64,000 nt of DNA from Rhizobiaceae bacterium (GTDB lineage: Bacteria > Pseudomonadota > Alphaproteobacteria > Rhizobiales > Rhizobiaceae). The position numbers were made by a program, and so were the translations under genes. Below the pieces are notes generated by a model. It saw nothing but the letters and a program-made list of their open reading frames with translations. It had not been told where the DNA came from and searched no databases. Shown here one piece after another: positions 33,354 through 41,733 of this stretch; positions within the stretch are counted from its first letter, which is position 1, and each line of letters starts with the position of its first letter. The stretch lies in NCBI GenBank assembly GCA_023953845.1, contig JAMLJC010000001.1:806001-870000 (forward strand). Direction: 5' to 3'.

Positions 33354-34924
33354 CACAGCCTCTGCGCCAGAAGGAAGCCGGAGCCGGCGCCGAGCCCCGC
33401 GCCCGGATGGGTGGACGCGCCGATATGGTAGAGGTCCCTGACGCTCGTCTGGTGATTGATCGATGACTTGAACGGCCGCCACAGGAAGGACTGGTCGATC
33501 GTGGACGAGCCGCCATAGGGGTCGCCGTCGACGAGATTGATGTTCATCGCTTCGAGGTCCGCGGGCGAACAGGCCTTTCGCGCAACCACCGAGTCCCTGA
33601 AACCTTCGATGTGGCTGGCGAGGATTGCCTCGACACGATCGGCATAGGCTTCGCGCAGCCTCTCCGTCCAGCTACCCTCGGCCACCACCAGCTTGCCGGC
33701 GGCGTCGCCCTTGATCTCGCGCGGTGCTTCCGGAAGCTGCAGCCAGAGGATTGCCTTGCCGGGCGGACAGCGGGACGGGTCGAGCGCATGCGGCTGGCCC
33801 ACGCAGATCGTCGGCGTCTCGGGAAGCATGCCGCGCACCGCCTCGTTGCAGGCCTTCGACACGCCATCCAGCCCCGGCGTCAGATGCAGCAGCGCAACCT
33901 TGCCCAGTTCGGGATTCTTCCAGACAGGCGGCTTGTCGAGTGCATAGTGGATCTGGAAATTGCCCTTGCCGTACCGATAGGTCCCGAGCGCCGCGGTTTC
34001 GTCTGCCGACGCCGTTGCGCCAAGCAGCCGCCCGTAAAGCTGTGTCGGCGTCACCGAGCAGATCACACCCCTGGCGGCGGCGATCTCCTCGCCGGAAGCA
34101 AGCCGCACACCGGTCGCCCTGCCGCCGGATTGCATGATCGAGGCAACGTCCGCGCCGGTCTGGATCTGGCCGCCGCGCTCCCGGATAAGGGCATCGAACG
34201 CCGCCAGCAGGTTGCGGCTGCCGCCTTTCACGATCGGAGCGCCTGCGGCTTCCAGCGCGAAGCCGATGACCTTGGCGATCTGCCCCGAAAAGGCGTCCTC
34301 CGGGCCGAGCCCTGCGTGCAGGACCCACGGCGCCCAAAGCGCCCGAGTCAATTCGGATTGATAGCCGCCTTCGAGCCAGCTTCTAGCCGGCGTCAGCATA
34401 TCCCCAGCGAAGGTTTTGAGGCCGCGCGGCCCGCGCCGCCATGCTTCGCCGGCCAGGAGCCTGAAGGTCGGCCAGCTCCAGAGCTGTCCGCCGAGCAGGC
34501 CGAACAGCAGCCCGGCATTGCGTTCGATCTCGCCGACGTCGCGGCCATGCCGGTCGCCGTCGCCGGCTGCGATCTCGTTCAGGGCGGCGATGTTGGCGGC
34601 GCGGTCGGTGCGCACGATCGCATGCGACCCATCCGGCCTGAGCACGCCGGTCGGCGTCGCCGTATGGCAGAATTCCAGACCATGGCGCGCGAGATCGGCC
34701 CCGAGCGCGGCATGCGCCGGCCCCGTGAGAAACAGCACGAAGGTCGTCGCCATGACGTCGTGCACGAAACCCGGCGCCGTGATCTCGTCGGTGCGGATGC
34801 AGCCGCCGATGCGGTCGTTGCGCTCAAGCACAAGGACCTTGCGGCCCTTGCCGCCGAGCAGGGCCGCGCAGACCAGCGCGTTGATGCCGCTGCCGACGAT
34901 GATGTGGTCCGGCGTCGCGGTCAC
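33353..34924 (-). CDS. PYROXD2-like NAD(P)/FAD-dependent oxidoreductase (first copy)
   Basis: A 523-residue phytoene-desaturase-superfamily flavoprotein (COG1233 type). The N-terminal FAD motif is GSGINALVCAALL with ERNDRIGGC binding the ribose, where the last Gly of GxGxxG is Ala. The C-terminus GAGLGAGSGFLLAQRL is the second FAD contact. The substrate is unknown; family members desaturate or oxidise amines and polyenes. The start is GTG at 34924 with GGAGAGGCG upstream. It lies between the cyclase gene and marR on the minus strand and is clearly a paralogue of the gene at 35853, which shares both termini. Confidence 0.88.
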   Translation of the reverse strand: MTATPDHIIVGSGINALVCAALLGGKGRKVLVLERNDRIGGCIRTDEITAPGFVHDVMATTFVLFLTGPAHAALGADLARHGLEFCHTATPTGVLRPDGSHAIVRTDRAANIAALNEIAAGDGDRHGRDVGEIERNAGLLFGLLGGQLWSWPTFRLLAGEAWRRGPRGLKTFAGDMLTPARSWLEGGYQSELTRALWAPWVLHAGLGPEDAFSGQIAKVIGFALEAAGAPIVKGGSRNLLAAFDALIRERGGQIQTGADVASIMQSGGRATGVRLASGEEIAAARGVICSVTPTQLYGRLLGATASADETAALGTYRYGKGNFQIHYALDKPPVWKNPELGKVALLHLTPGLDGVSKACNEAVRGMLPETPTICVGQPHALDPSRCPPGKAILWLQLPEAPREIKGDAAGKLVVAEGSWTERLREAYADRVEAILASHIEGFRDSVVARKACSPADLEAMNINLVDGDPYGGSSTIDQSFLWRPFKSSINHQTSVRDLYHIGASTHPGAGLGAGSGFLLAQRL

Positions 34925-34943
34925 GATCGGACGCCTCTCCGGC

Positions 34944-35741
34944 TCAGCCCTTGGCGACCAGCGCCATGGCGCGGATCGGACTGCCGGTGCCCTTGACGAT
35001 CTTCAGCGGCGCCGCGACGAGGATCGCGCCGCGCGTCGGCAGCCTGTCCAGATTGCAGAGGCTGGCGAGGCCGTATTTGTTGGCCTTGTGCATCAGCGTA
35101 TGCGCCGGGAAGGGCGGCTCCATGCCGCCGGCCTTGCCGGCGTCGGTGCCGATCGTTTCCGAACCCCAGCCGCATATGTCCTTGCCGATCAGGTACTGGA
35201 TCGCCTCGGCCGTTGGTCCGGGCGTGTGCGGCCCGGTCTCGTTGGCGTTCAGGAACTCGGCCTCCGAGCCGTTCCTCTTGTACCAGTCGGTGCGCATGAC
35301 GACCCATTCGCCCGGATTGATGGCGCCATGCTTCGCTTCCCACGCCTTGATGTGGTCGACGGTCAGCAGGAAGTCGGGATCGGCCGCGGATTCCCTGGAG
35401 CAGTCGATGACGTTGACCGGGCCGACGAATTTCTTCACCGGAATGGTGTCGGTGGAACCGTCCGCATAGTCCTTGCCGGAAATCCAGTGGATCGGCGCGT
35501 CGAAATGGGTGCCGGAATGCTCACCGAGCTTCAGCCAGTTCCATGCCCACCACGGGCCATTCTTGTCGTATTCCGAGATGGTGTGGATCTCGACCTTCGG
35601 CGTGTCGACGGCCAGCTCCGGCGGCAGCTTGATGAGCGGCGTGTCGGGGCCGAGCGGCGCCGTGAGGTCGACCACCTCGATGCCGCCCGAAAGCAGCTGG
35701 CTTGCCAGTTCGCCGAGAAGTTTCTGCGCGTCCATGCTCAT
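34944..35741 (-). CDS. Cyclase-family (kynurenine formamidase-like) metal hydrolase
   Basis: A 265-residue protein of the cyclase/KynB superfamily. The metal-binding motif is HSGTHFDAPIHW (His-X-Gly-Thr-His-X-Asp-X3-His), with the catalytic-side region EWVVMRTDWYKR later. Family members hydrolyse N-formylkynurenine, isatin or cyclic amides and esters. The exact substrate cannot be read, but the neighbouring amine/arylpyruvate enzymes fit an amide or ring-opened intermediate. The ATG at 35741 has AAGAGGGAAC directly upstream. It is the first gene of the minus-strand operon leading to iorB. Confidence 0.88.
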   Translation of the reverse strand: MSMDAQKLLGELASQLLSGGIEVVDLTAPLGPDTPLIKLPPELAVDTPKVEIHTISEYDKNGPWWAWNWLKLGEHSGTHFDAPIHWISGKDYADGSTDTIPVKKFVGPVNVIDCSRESAADPDFLLTVDHIKAWEAKHGAINPGEWVVMRTDWYKRNGSEAEFLNANETGPHTPGPTAEAIQYLIGKDICGWGSETIGTDAGKAGGMEPPFPAHTLMHKANKYGLASLCNLDRLPTRGAILVAAPLKIVKGTGSPIRAMALVAKG

Positions 35742-35852
35742 GTTCCCTCTTGTCGGTACAGTCGGAGGCTCGTTGCGGCCCTTAACTAACTACTAGACGA
35801 AAACCTATGCATCTGCAATTATCTTTAAGCCTAAAGGAAATGGGTTGGGGGC
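35742..35852. promoter_or_regulatory. AT-rich divergent promoter region
   Basis: This 111-base region separates two divergent operons. It includes an AT-rich core (about 35780-35840) unlike the GC-rich surroundings, with TTAACTAACTACTAG and TTTAAGCCTAAA (TTTA-4-TAAA inverted repeat, 35824-35835). AT-rich palindromes are typical MarR targets, and a MarR gene is in the minus-strand operon. No exact operator can be assigned by eye. Confidence 0.4.
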
Positions 35853-37427
35853 GTGAGCGAATTTGACGCCATATGCATCGGTGCCGGCCACAACAGTCTG
35901 GCCTGCGCGGCGCATTTGGCGAAAAAAGGCTGGAAAGTCGGGGTTTTCGAACGGAACCCCGTAGCCGGCGGCGCGGTGCAGACGCAGGAATATACGCTGC
36001 CGGGGTTCCGCCACGATTTCGGCGCGATGAATCTCAGCCTGTTCGCAGGCTCGGCATTCCACCGGATATATGCAAATGAATTGAAAGCGGCCGGTCTCGA
36101 ATTCGTCCCGGCCGCCGATTGCTTCGCCAGCGTGTTCCCGGATGGGCAATGGTTCGGCGTCTCGACGGACATCGAAAAAACCGTTGCGCGCCTTGAGAAG
36201 ATCTCCGCCAAAGACGCCGAGACGTGGCGCGGCCTCGTCGGCGGCTTCATGGGCGAGGCAGAGCATCTCTTCCGTCTGCTTGGGTCGCCGATGAGCACAC
36301 GGGCGCTGGCCGGCACCGGCTGGAACCTCTGGCGCAAGAAGGGCGCGGCAGGCGCGCTTGATATGGCGCGGCTGCTTTTGTCATCGCCGCGCACATGGCT
36401 GGACGACACGTTCGAGAGCCCGGAGGTCAAGGCGACGCTTGCCGCCTGGGGCATGCATCTCGACTTCGCGCCGGACATCGCCGGCGGCGCCGTGTTTCCA
36501 TATCTCGAATCCATGGCCAACCAGAGTTTCGGCATGGTCATCGGCAAGGGTGGGGCGGACACGATCATCCGTGCGCTTTCCGCCATGGTGACGGGCGCGG
36601 GCGGCGCGGTCTCCACCGGCGCGGAGGTCGCGGAGATCGTCACATCCGGCGGCAGGGCGACCGGCGTACGGCTGGCTTCCGGCGAAACGCATACGGCGAC
36701 CAAGGCGGTTATCGCCGGTGTCGCGCCGCGCGCCCTGCGTGAAAAACTGCTGCCGAACGGCTCCGGCAATGCGGCCTTCGACACGGCGATGCGGACATTC
36801 CGCCACGCGCCGGGCACCATGATGATCCATCTGGCGCTGGACGACCTGCCGGAATGGAGCGCCGGCGAGGAACTGCGCAAGTTCGCCTATGTCCATATCG
36901 CGCCTTCACTCGACCAGATGGCACGCACCTACAGCCAAGCGGTTGCGGGTCTTCTGCCCTCGGAGCCGGTCCTCGTCGTCGGCCAGCCGACGGCCATCGA
37001 CCCGTCACGCGCACCGGAAGGCAGGCATGTGCTATGGGTGCAGGTGCGCGCCCTGCCTGCCGAGATAAAGGGCGATGCGGCCGGCAGCGACGAGGCCATG
37101 CATTGGGACGACGTCAAGGAGCTTTACGCCGACCGCGCGCTCGCCATCATCGAGCAGAACGCGCCGGGTCTGGGGAGAAAGATTCTGGGTCGCGCGGTTT
37201 TCTCGCCGCTCGATCTCGAGCGCGCCAATCCGAATCTCGTCGGCGGCGACCAGATCTGCGGCAGCCATCACATCTCGCAGAATTTTCTCTTTCGCCCGGC
37301 GCGCGGCTATGCTCGCTGGAACACGCCGGTCGAGGGGCTGCATCTCGTTGGCGCGGCGACATGGCCGGGCGCCGGCACCGGCGCCGGCTCGGGCTTCATG
37401 CTCGCCCAGCAACTGGCGGGGAGGTAG
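35853..37427 (+). CDS. PYROXD2-like NAD(P)/FAD-dependent oxidoreductase (second copy)
   Basis: A 524-residue flavoprotein of the same COG1233 family as the divergent neighbour. The FAD motif is GAGHNSLACAAHL with FERNPVAGGAV, and the C-terminus is GAGTGAGSGFMLAQQLAG. GAGHN is the usual form in PYROXD2-like proteins. The start is GTG at 35853; the ATG at 35839 is in another frame, and GGGTTGGGG is the only purine-rich stretch before the GTG. It begins the plus-strand operon with a Rid protein and a Dpp-type importer, so it probably oxidises the imported compound or an early product. Confidence 0.87.
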   Translation: MSEFDAICIGAGHNSLACAAHLAKKGWKVGVFERNPVAGGAVQTQEYTLPGFRHDFGAMNLSLFAGSAFHRIYANELKAAGLEFVPAADCFASVFPDGQWFGVSTDIEKTVARLEKISAKDAETWRGLVGGFMGEAEHLFRLLGSPMSTRALAGTGWNLWRKKGAAGALDMARLLLSSPRTWLDDTFESPEVKATLAAWGMHLDFAPDIAGGAVFPYLESMANQSFGMVIGKGGADTIIRALSAMVTGAGGAVSTGAEVAEIVTSGGRATGVRLASGETHTATKAVIAGVAPRALREKLLPNGSGNAAFDTAMRTFRHAPGTMMIHLALDDLPEWSAGEELRKFAYVHIAPSLDQMARTYSQAVAGLLPSEPVLVVGQPTAIDPSRAPEGRHVLWVQVRALPAEIKGDAAGSDEAMHWDDVKELYADRALAIIEQNAPGLGRKILGRAVFSPLDLERANPNLVGGDQICGSHHISQNFLFRPARGYARWNTPVEGLHLVGAATWPGAGTGAGSGFMLAQQLAGR

Positions 37428-37492
37428 CCGGCAATGACGTCCGAAAGTGCCTCCGGGGTCATGCTGGAGCACGATAGAATGGTGAGGGAACA

Positions 37493-37894
37493 ATGAAACG
37501 AACGGCCATCAACCCCGACAATATGTACGTCTCCACGCATTTCGGCTTCTCGCATGCCGTGGAGCAGCATGGCGGGCGTACGCTGCACCTGGCCGGTCAG
37601 GTGGCATGGAACGCGGCCGGCGAACTGGTCGGCGCAGGCGACCTTGCCGCGCAGACGCGTCAGGCGCTCGCCAATCTGAAGACGGTTCTTGCCGCGGCCG
37701 GGGCCTCGCCCGCCGATGTCGTGCGCCTGAGGACCTATGTCGTCAATCACAGCCCGGAAAAGCTTGGCCCGGTGACGGAAGAAATCCTCGCTTTCTATGA
37801 CGGAGCGACACCGGCTGCGAACACCTTCATCGGGGTTCAGTCGCTCGCTCTGCCCGACTTCCTGATCGAGATCGAGGCGACCGCCGCGCTTTGA
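37493..37894 (+). CDS. Rid-family protein lacking the catalytic Arg
   Basis: A 133-residue Rid (YjgF/YER057c/UK114) protein, with the fold seen in TLHLAGQVAWNAAGELVG, VVRLRTYVVNH and the C-terminal DFLIEIEATAAL. In RidA proper the sequence before that end carries an Arg (ARSC) that holds the imine/enamine carboxylate; here the position is Asn110 (AANTF). It therefore belongs to the Rid4-7-like group rather than to true imine deaminases, and its reaction is open. It follows the FAD oxidoreductase by 65 bases. Confidence 0.85.
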   Translation: MKRTAINPDNMYVSTHFGFSHAVEQHGGRTLHLAGQVAWNAAGELVGAGDLAAQTRQALANLKTVLAAAGASPADVVRLRTYVVNHSPEKLGPVTEEILAFYDGATPAANTFIGVQSLALPDFLIEIEATAAL

Positions 37895-37952
37895 AAGTCG
37901 GCGCTGGCCGCCAGCAACACAACCAACGAACAAACACAGAAGGGAACCTGAT

Positions 37953-39491
37953 ATGTACCGAAATCCAAATCGCAGAACGCTCCTCAAGATGGCCGGCGCG
38001 AGCGCCGTGCTCTCCGGGCTCGGCATGCCGTCCATCGCCCGCGCGCAGGCCAGCGAGCTCACCATCGCCTACAACGTCAACCTGCCGTCCTGGGACCCGA
38101 CCACCGGCCCCTCGGCCGTCAACCCGACCATCCAGGGCCTTTATCAGTCGGTCTTCGACCAGTTCATCCTGCAGAAGCCGGACCTGTCGCTGGACAAGGG
38201 TCTTCTGACCGAATGGGGCTTCTCCGACGACCAGAAGCAGGTGCATATGACCGTGCGCGACGGCGTCACCTGGCACGACGGCTCGCCCTTCACGGCCGAG
38301 GACATCGTCTGGTCGCTGACGCGCGCCGGACAGGAGGCGACCGGCAACCCGATCCAGTTCGTCTGGAAGAACGTCACCAACCTGAAGGCTGACGGCAACA
38401 AGATCACCGGCGACGTGGTGCAGTTCGACCCGACCTATTTCAAGTGGATGTCCTTCCTCACCGGCTATGTGCTGCCCAAGGCCTATTACGAGAAGGTCGG
38501 CGCACAGGGCTTCGAGGAAAAGCCGATCGGCACCGGCCCATACATGGTCGAGAAATACGAGCGCAACGCCTTCATGCGCCTGAAGGCCAATCCCAACTAT
38601 TGGGGCGGCAAGCCGGCCTTCGAGAACGTCACCATCAAGTTCGTGCCGGATGCGGCGAGCCGCGTCGCCGAGCTCGAATCCGGCTCATCGCAGGTGACGC
38701 TGGAAATCCCTTATGAAGAGTATGACCGCCTGATCGCCAAGGACGGGCTGGCCGGCTCCTGCGAGACGATCTCCGATATCGGCATGGTCTTCTTCAACGA
38801 CATCGATCCGATGAAGGACGCCAATGTCCGCAAGGCGGCGGTCATGTCGGTCGACAAGAAGCTTCTGGTCGACCGCCTGCTGCGCGGTTACGGCCTGCCG
38901 CTCGACACGCTGGAGACGCCTGAATACGAGGCCTTCGATCCATCGATCAAGGTGGAGTACAACCCCGACAAGGCCAAGGAACTGCTTGCCGCATCCGGCT
39001 TCTCGCCCGACAATCCGGTCAAGTTCACCATCCAGACGACGCGCGGTTTCAAGCCGAAGGACTACGAGATGGTGCAGGCCATCGTCGGCATGTGGCGCAA
39101 GGTCGGCATCGAGGCGACGATCGAGGTCTACGAGATCGCCAAGCATTACGAACTGCGCGCCGCCGACCAGCTCGCTCCCGCTGCCTTCTACAATTGGGGC
39201 AACTCTATCGGCGACCCGACGACCTCGACCGGCTTCGCCATGTACGGCCCCTCGCCCCACTCCGTGTGGGACACTCAGGACGTCATCGACGCGATCAACC
39301 CGCTCTGGGGCGAACCGGACGAAGCCAAGCGCATCGCCGGCTGGAAAGCGGTGTCGAAGCTGATCGCCGACAACGCCTATGTGCTGCCGCTGCTGCAGTA
39401 CGCCCAGCCCATCGTCCACACGAAGGGCGTCAACGTCGTGCCGCACAAATCGGGCGCACTGCTGCCCGCGCTGATGACGCCGGCGTCCTGA
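37953..39491 (+). CDS. Peptide/nickel-type ABC transporter substrate-binding protein
   Basis: A 512-residue cluster-C solute-binding protein (SBP_bac_5). The twin-arginine signal is RRTLLKMAGASAVLSGLG with cleavage after ARA. The mature part has WDPTTGPSAVN, WHDGSPFTAEDIVWSLTR and GTGPYMVEKYERN, typical of DppA/OppA-type proteins. Ligands of the class range from peptides to amines and opines. The ATG at 37953 follows AGAAGGGAACC. The gene leads a five-gene importer (dppABCDF order) broken by two repeat-filled gaps. Confidence 0.92.
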   Translation: MYRNPNRRTLLKMAGASAVLSGLGMPSIARAQASELTIAYNVNLPSWDPTTGPSAVNPTIQGLYQSVFDQFILQKPDLSLDKGLLTEWGFSDDQKQVHMTVRDGVTWHDGSPFTAEDIVWSLTRAGQEATGNPIQFVWKNVTNLKADGNKITGDVVQFDPTYFKWMSFLTGYVLPKAYYEKVGAQGFEEKPIGTGPYMVEKYERNAFMRLKANPNYWGGKPAFENVTIKFVPDAASRVAELESGSSQVTLEIPYEEYDRLIAKDGLAGSCETISDIGMVFFNDIDPMKDANVRKAAVMSVDKKLLVDRLLRGYGLPLDTLETPEYEAFDPSIKVEYNPDKAKELLAASGFSPDNPVKFTIQTTRGFKPKDYEMVQAIVGMWRKVGIEATIEVYEIAKHYELRAADQLAPAAFYNWGNSIGDPTTSTGFAMYGPSPHSVWDTQDVIDAINPLWGEPDEAKRIAGWKAVSKLIADNAYVLPLLQYAQPIVHTKGVNVVPHKSGALLPALMTPAS

Positions 39492-39537
39492 GCCCTCTGC
39501 CGGCAGTCTCGTGCCGCCCCTCATCCGCCTGCCGGCA

Positions 39538-39615
39538 CCTTCTCCCCGTGAAAGACGGGGAGAAGGAAGAAGTGGCAGCGCCGATGCCTCCCTCCCCCGT
39601 TCTTACGGGAGGGAG
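39538..39615 (+). repeat. Two adjacent hairpins between the binding-protein and permease genes
   Basis: Hairpin 1 is a perfect 12-bp stem CCTTCTCCCCGT (39538-39549) / ACGGGGAGAAGG (39555-39566) with a 5-base loop. Hairpin 2 (39588-39600 with 39605-39615) pairs CTCCCTC..CCGT with ACGGGAGGGAG around TCTT, with two unpaired C. Both look like dispersed rhizobial palindromic elements. Their place after the binding-protein gene fits mRNA stabilisation and reduced read-through to the permeases. Confidence 0.7.
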
Positions 39616-39673
39616 CAATGGTGAAAAGCAGCTCGGCGCCGCACCGGAAACCGCACTGTAGGCAGCTGCCCGG

Positions 39674-40681
39674 ATGATCCTCCAGCGCTTCCTGATCCGC
39701 CTTCTCACCATGATCGTCACGCTGCTCGGCGTGTCGGTGGTGGTGTTCGTCATTATCCGCGTGGCGCCGGGCGACCCGATCGCCATGATGCTGCCGCCCG
39801 GCGCGACGCAGGCGGACATCGACCGCCTGCGCGCGCTTTACGGCTTGGACAAGTCGCTCGTCGAACAGTATTTCATCTGGCTTTCCGGCGTGCTGCGGGG
39901 TGATTTCGGCACCTCGATCTCGCTGCGACAGGATGTGCTCGGCCTCGTTCTCGGCCGCCTGCCAGCGACGCTCGAACTCTCCGTCGCAGCACTTCTTCTC
40001 GCCATCCTCATCGGCGTCCCGCTCGCCATTCTCGGCGCGCGCGAACAAGGCACGGTGGTCGAGGCGGGCATCGACGTGGCCAACGGCGCGGCGCTCTCCA
40101 TCCCCGATTTCCTGTGGGGACTGGTGCTGATCCTGCTGTTCGGCGTGCTCGCCCCGATCTTCCACATATCCGGCCGCGTCTCGCCGCAGCTCGACCTGCC
40201 CTTCGCCACGCAGTTCTATCTTCTGGAAAGCATTCTGAGGCTGCGCCTCGACCTGACAGCGGACATAGTCAGCCACATGTTCATGCCCGCGCTGGCGCTG
40301 GCGCTGCCGCTCGCCGCCATAATTTCGCAGCTCCTGAAGATCTCGCTGAAGGAGGTGATGACGCTCGACTATGTGACGCTGGCGCGCGTGAAAGGTTTTT
40401 CGGAGACGCAGGTGATCCTGCGCGAGGCGTTGAAGAACGCGGCTCTGCCGACGCTGACGCTGATCGGCGTACAGTTCACCTTCCTCATCGGCGGCACGGT
40501 GATCGTCGAGCGCCTGTTCTCCTACGAGGGGCTCGGCAACATGGCGATCGACGCGGTGATCAACCGCGACCTGCCGCTGATCCAAGGCATCGTGCTGGTC
40601 TTCGCGCTTCTTTTCGTGCTCATCAACCTCGCCGTCGACATGACGTACGCGCTGCTCAATCCAAGGCTGCGCCATGGCTGA
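39674..40681 (+). CDS. ABC transporter permease (DppB type)
   Basis: A 335-residue inner-membrane permease. The N-terminal helix ILQRFLIRLLTMIVTLLGVSVVVFVI and the RVAPGDPIAMMLPPGA loop are the DppB/OppB signature; the EAA-type coupling loop (DYVTLARVKGFSETQVILREALKNAALPTL) contacts the ATPases. About six membrane segments are present. It pairs with the DppC-type permease, whose start overlaps its stop as ATGGCTGA (8 bases), so the two are coupled. Confidence 0.94.
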   Translation: MILQRFLIRLLTMIVTLLGVSVVVFVIIRVAPGDPIAMMLPPGATQADIDRLRALYGLDKSLVEQYFIWLSGVLRGDFGTSISLRQDVLGLVLGRLPATLELSVAALLLAILIGVPLAILGAREQGTVVEAGIDVANGAALSIPDFLWGLVLILLFGVLAPIFHISGRVSPQLDLPFATQFYLLESILRLRLDLTADIVSHMFMPALALALPLAAIISQLLKISLKEVMTLDYVTLARVKGFSETQVILREALKNAALPTLTLIGVQFTFLIGGTVIVERLFSYEGLGNMAIDAVINRDLPLIQGIVLVFALLFVLINLAVDMTYALLNPRLRHG

Positions 40682-41525
40682 CGCGACACGCGCTTCGTCC
40701 CGTCGCTCCGATGCGCGCCTCTGGCTGGCCGGCGGCTGGCTGCTTGTCGCGATGCTAGCCGCCATCTTCGCGCCGCTGGTCGCCCCGCAGGACCCGCTGG
40801 CGCAGGATCTCATGTTCGAGCGCCTGCCGCCCTTCTGGATGAGAGGGGCGGAACCCGGTTTCTGGCTCGGCACCGACAGCCTCGGCCGCGACCTCCTCTC
40901 GCGCATCATCTACGGCGGACGCGTCGCCTTCATCGTCGCCTTCGCGGCTGCCTTCGCCGCCTGCATCGTCGGCTCCGCCCTCGGCCTCGTCGCCGGCTAT
41001 TTCGGCGGCTGGGCGGACCGCATCATCTCCCGCGTCGTCGACATCTGGATGGCGTTTCCGCCGGTGCTTTTCGCCATCCTGCTTGTCGCCGTCTTCGGCA
41101 CCGGCCTCGGCTCCGTCATCATCGCCATCGCCGTCATCGACTGGACGCGCTTCTGCCGCGTGGTGCGCGCCGAAGCGATGAGCCAGGCGCGCATGGACTA
41201 TGTCGAAAGCGCCCGCATCGCCGGATTCGGCCGCGTCGGCATCATGTTGCGCGAGGTGCTGCCGAACGTGCTGCCGACCATCGTCGCGCTGTTGTCCCTC
41301 GAAATGGGTATCGCGGTGATCGTCGAGGCGATCCTCTCCTTCGTCAACCTGTCCATCTCGACGGACGATCCGACCTGGGGCGGCATCATCGCCGAGGGCC
41401 GCCTTTCCATTCATCAGGCGTGGTGGGTACTGGTCTTCCCGCTGGTGACGCTTTTCCTCACGGTGCTTTCGTTCAGCCAATTCGGCGAAGGACTGAAGGC
41501 GCGTTTCGATCCGGTGCTGCGATAA
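40674..41525 (+). CDS. ABC transporter permease (DppC type)
   Basis: A 283-residue permease with the N-terminal DppC/OppC-type region (APLVAPQDPLAQDLMFERLPPF) followed by HWLGT-like WLGTDSLGRDLLSRIIYGGR, the family signature. The EAA loop is in MDYVESARIAGFGRVGIMLREVLPNVLPTI. Six membrane segments are predicted. It starts inside the last codons of the DppB-type gene. A 208-base gap with a large inverted repeat separates it from the ATPase genes. Confidence 0.94.
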   Translation: MADATRASSRRSDARLWLAGGWLLVAMLAAIFAPLVAPQDPLAQDLMFERLPPFWMRGAEPGFWLGTDSLGRDLLSRIIYGGRVAFIVAFAAAFAACIVGSALGLVAGYFGGWADRIISRVVDIWMAFPPVLFAILLVAVFGTGLGSVIIAIAVIDWTRFCRVVRAEAMSQARMDYVESARIAGFGRVGIMLREVLPNVLPTIVALLSLEMGIAVIVEAILSFVNLSISTDDPTWGGIIAEGRLSIHQAWWVLVFPLVTLFLTVLSFSQFGEGLKARFDPVLR

Positions 41526-41548
41526 TGGATCGCTCGTTCCAGCACATA

Positions 41549-41687
41549 CCCCCACCCCTAACCCCTCCCCACAAGGGGGAGGGGAACCTAGTCGTGGCTT
41601 TGCCAAACACCAAACTGGGAGGGTTTTGCTCGGCATCTCGGCCACAGAATCCCCCTCCCCCTTGTGGGGAGGGGTTAGGGGTGGGGG
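41549..41687. repeat. Large palindromic repeat element within the Dpp-type operon
   Basis: Two perfect 36-base inverted arms (41549-41584 and 41652-41687) flank a 67-base centre. Each arm is itself nearly palindromic (CCCCTCCCC, ACAA, GGGGGAGGGG), so the DNA or RNA could fold as one long stem or two short ones. The centre has short pairs such as GTGGC/GCCAC. This looks like a dispersed rhizobial palindromic element and carries no open frame. It lies between the permease and ATPase genes. Confidence 0.9.
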
Positions 41688-41733
41688 TAAGGGCGAAGGC
41701 CAACGCATATAGAGCCGCTCTGGGTGGTTATTC

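Noticed and set aside
34944..35741. Tryptophan-kynurenine pathway gene kynB
   Set aside because: Metal motif fits the superfamily, but no kynA, kynU or other kynurenine gene is present and the length is longer than KynB.
35853..37427. Carotenoid biosynthesis (phytoene desaturase) role for the two FAD oxidoreductases
   Set aside because: The motifs fit the PYROXD2-like branch, and no phytoene synthase, cyclase or other crt gene is nearby.
41549..41687. CRISPR or IS-element ends
   Set aside because: Only one inverted pair, no repeated spacer units, no transposase frame and no target-site duplication visible.
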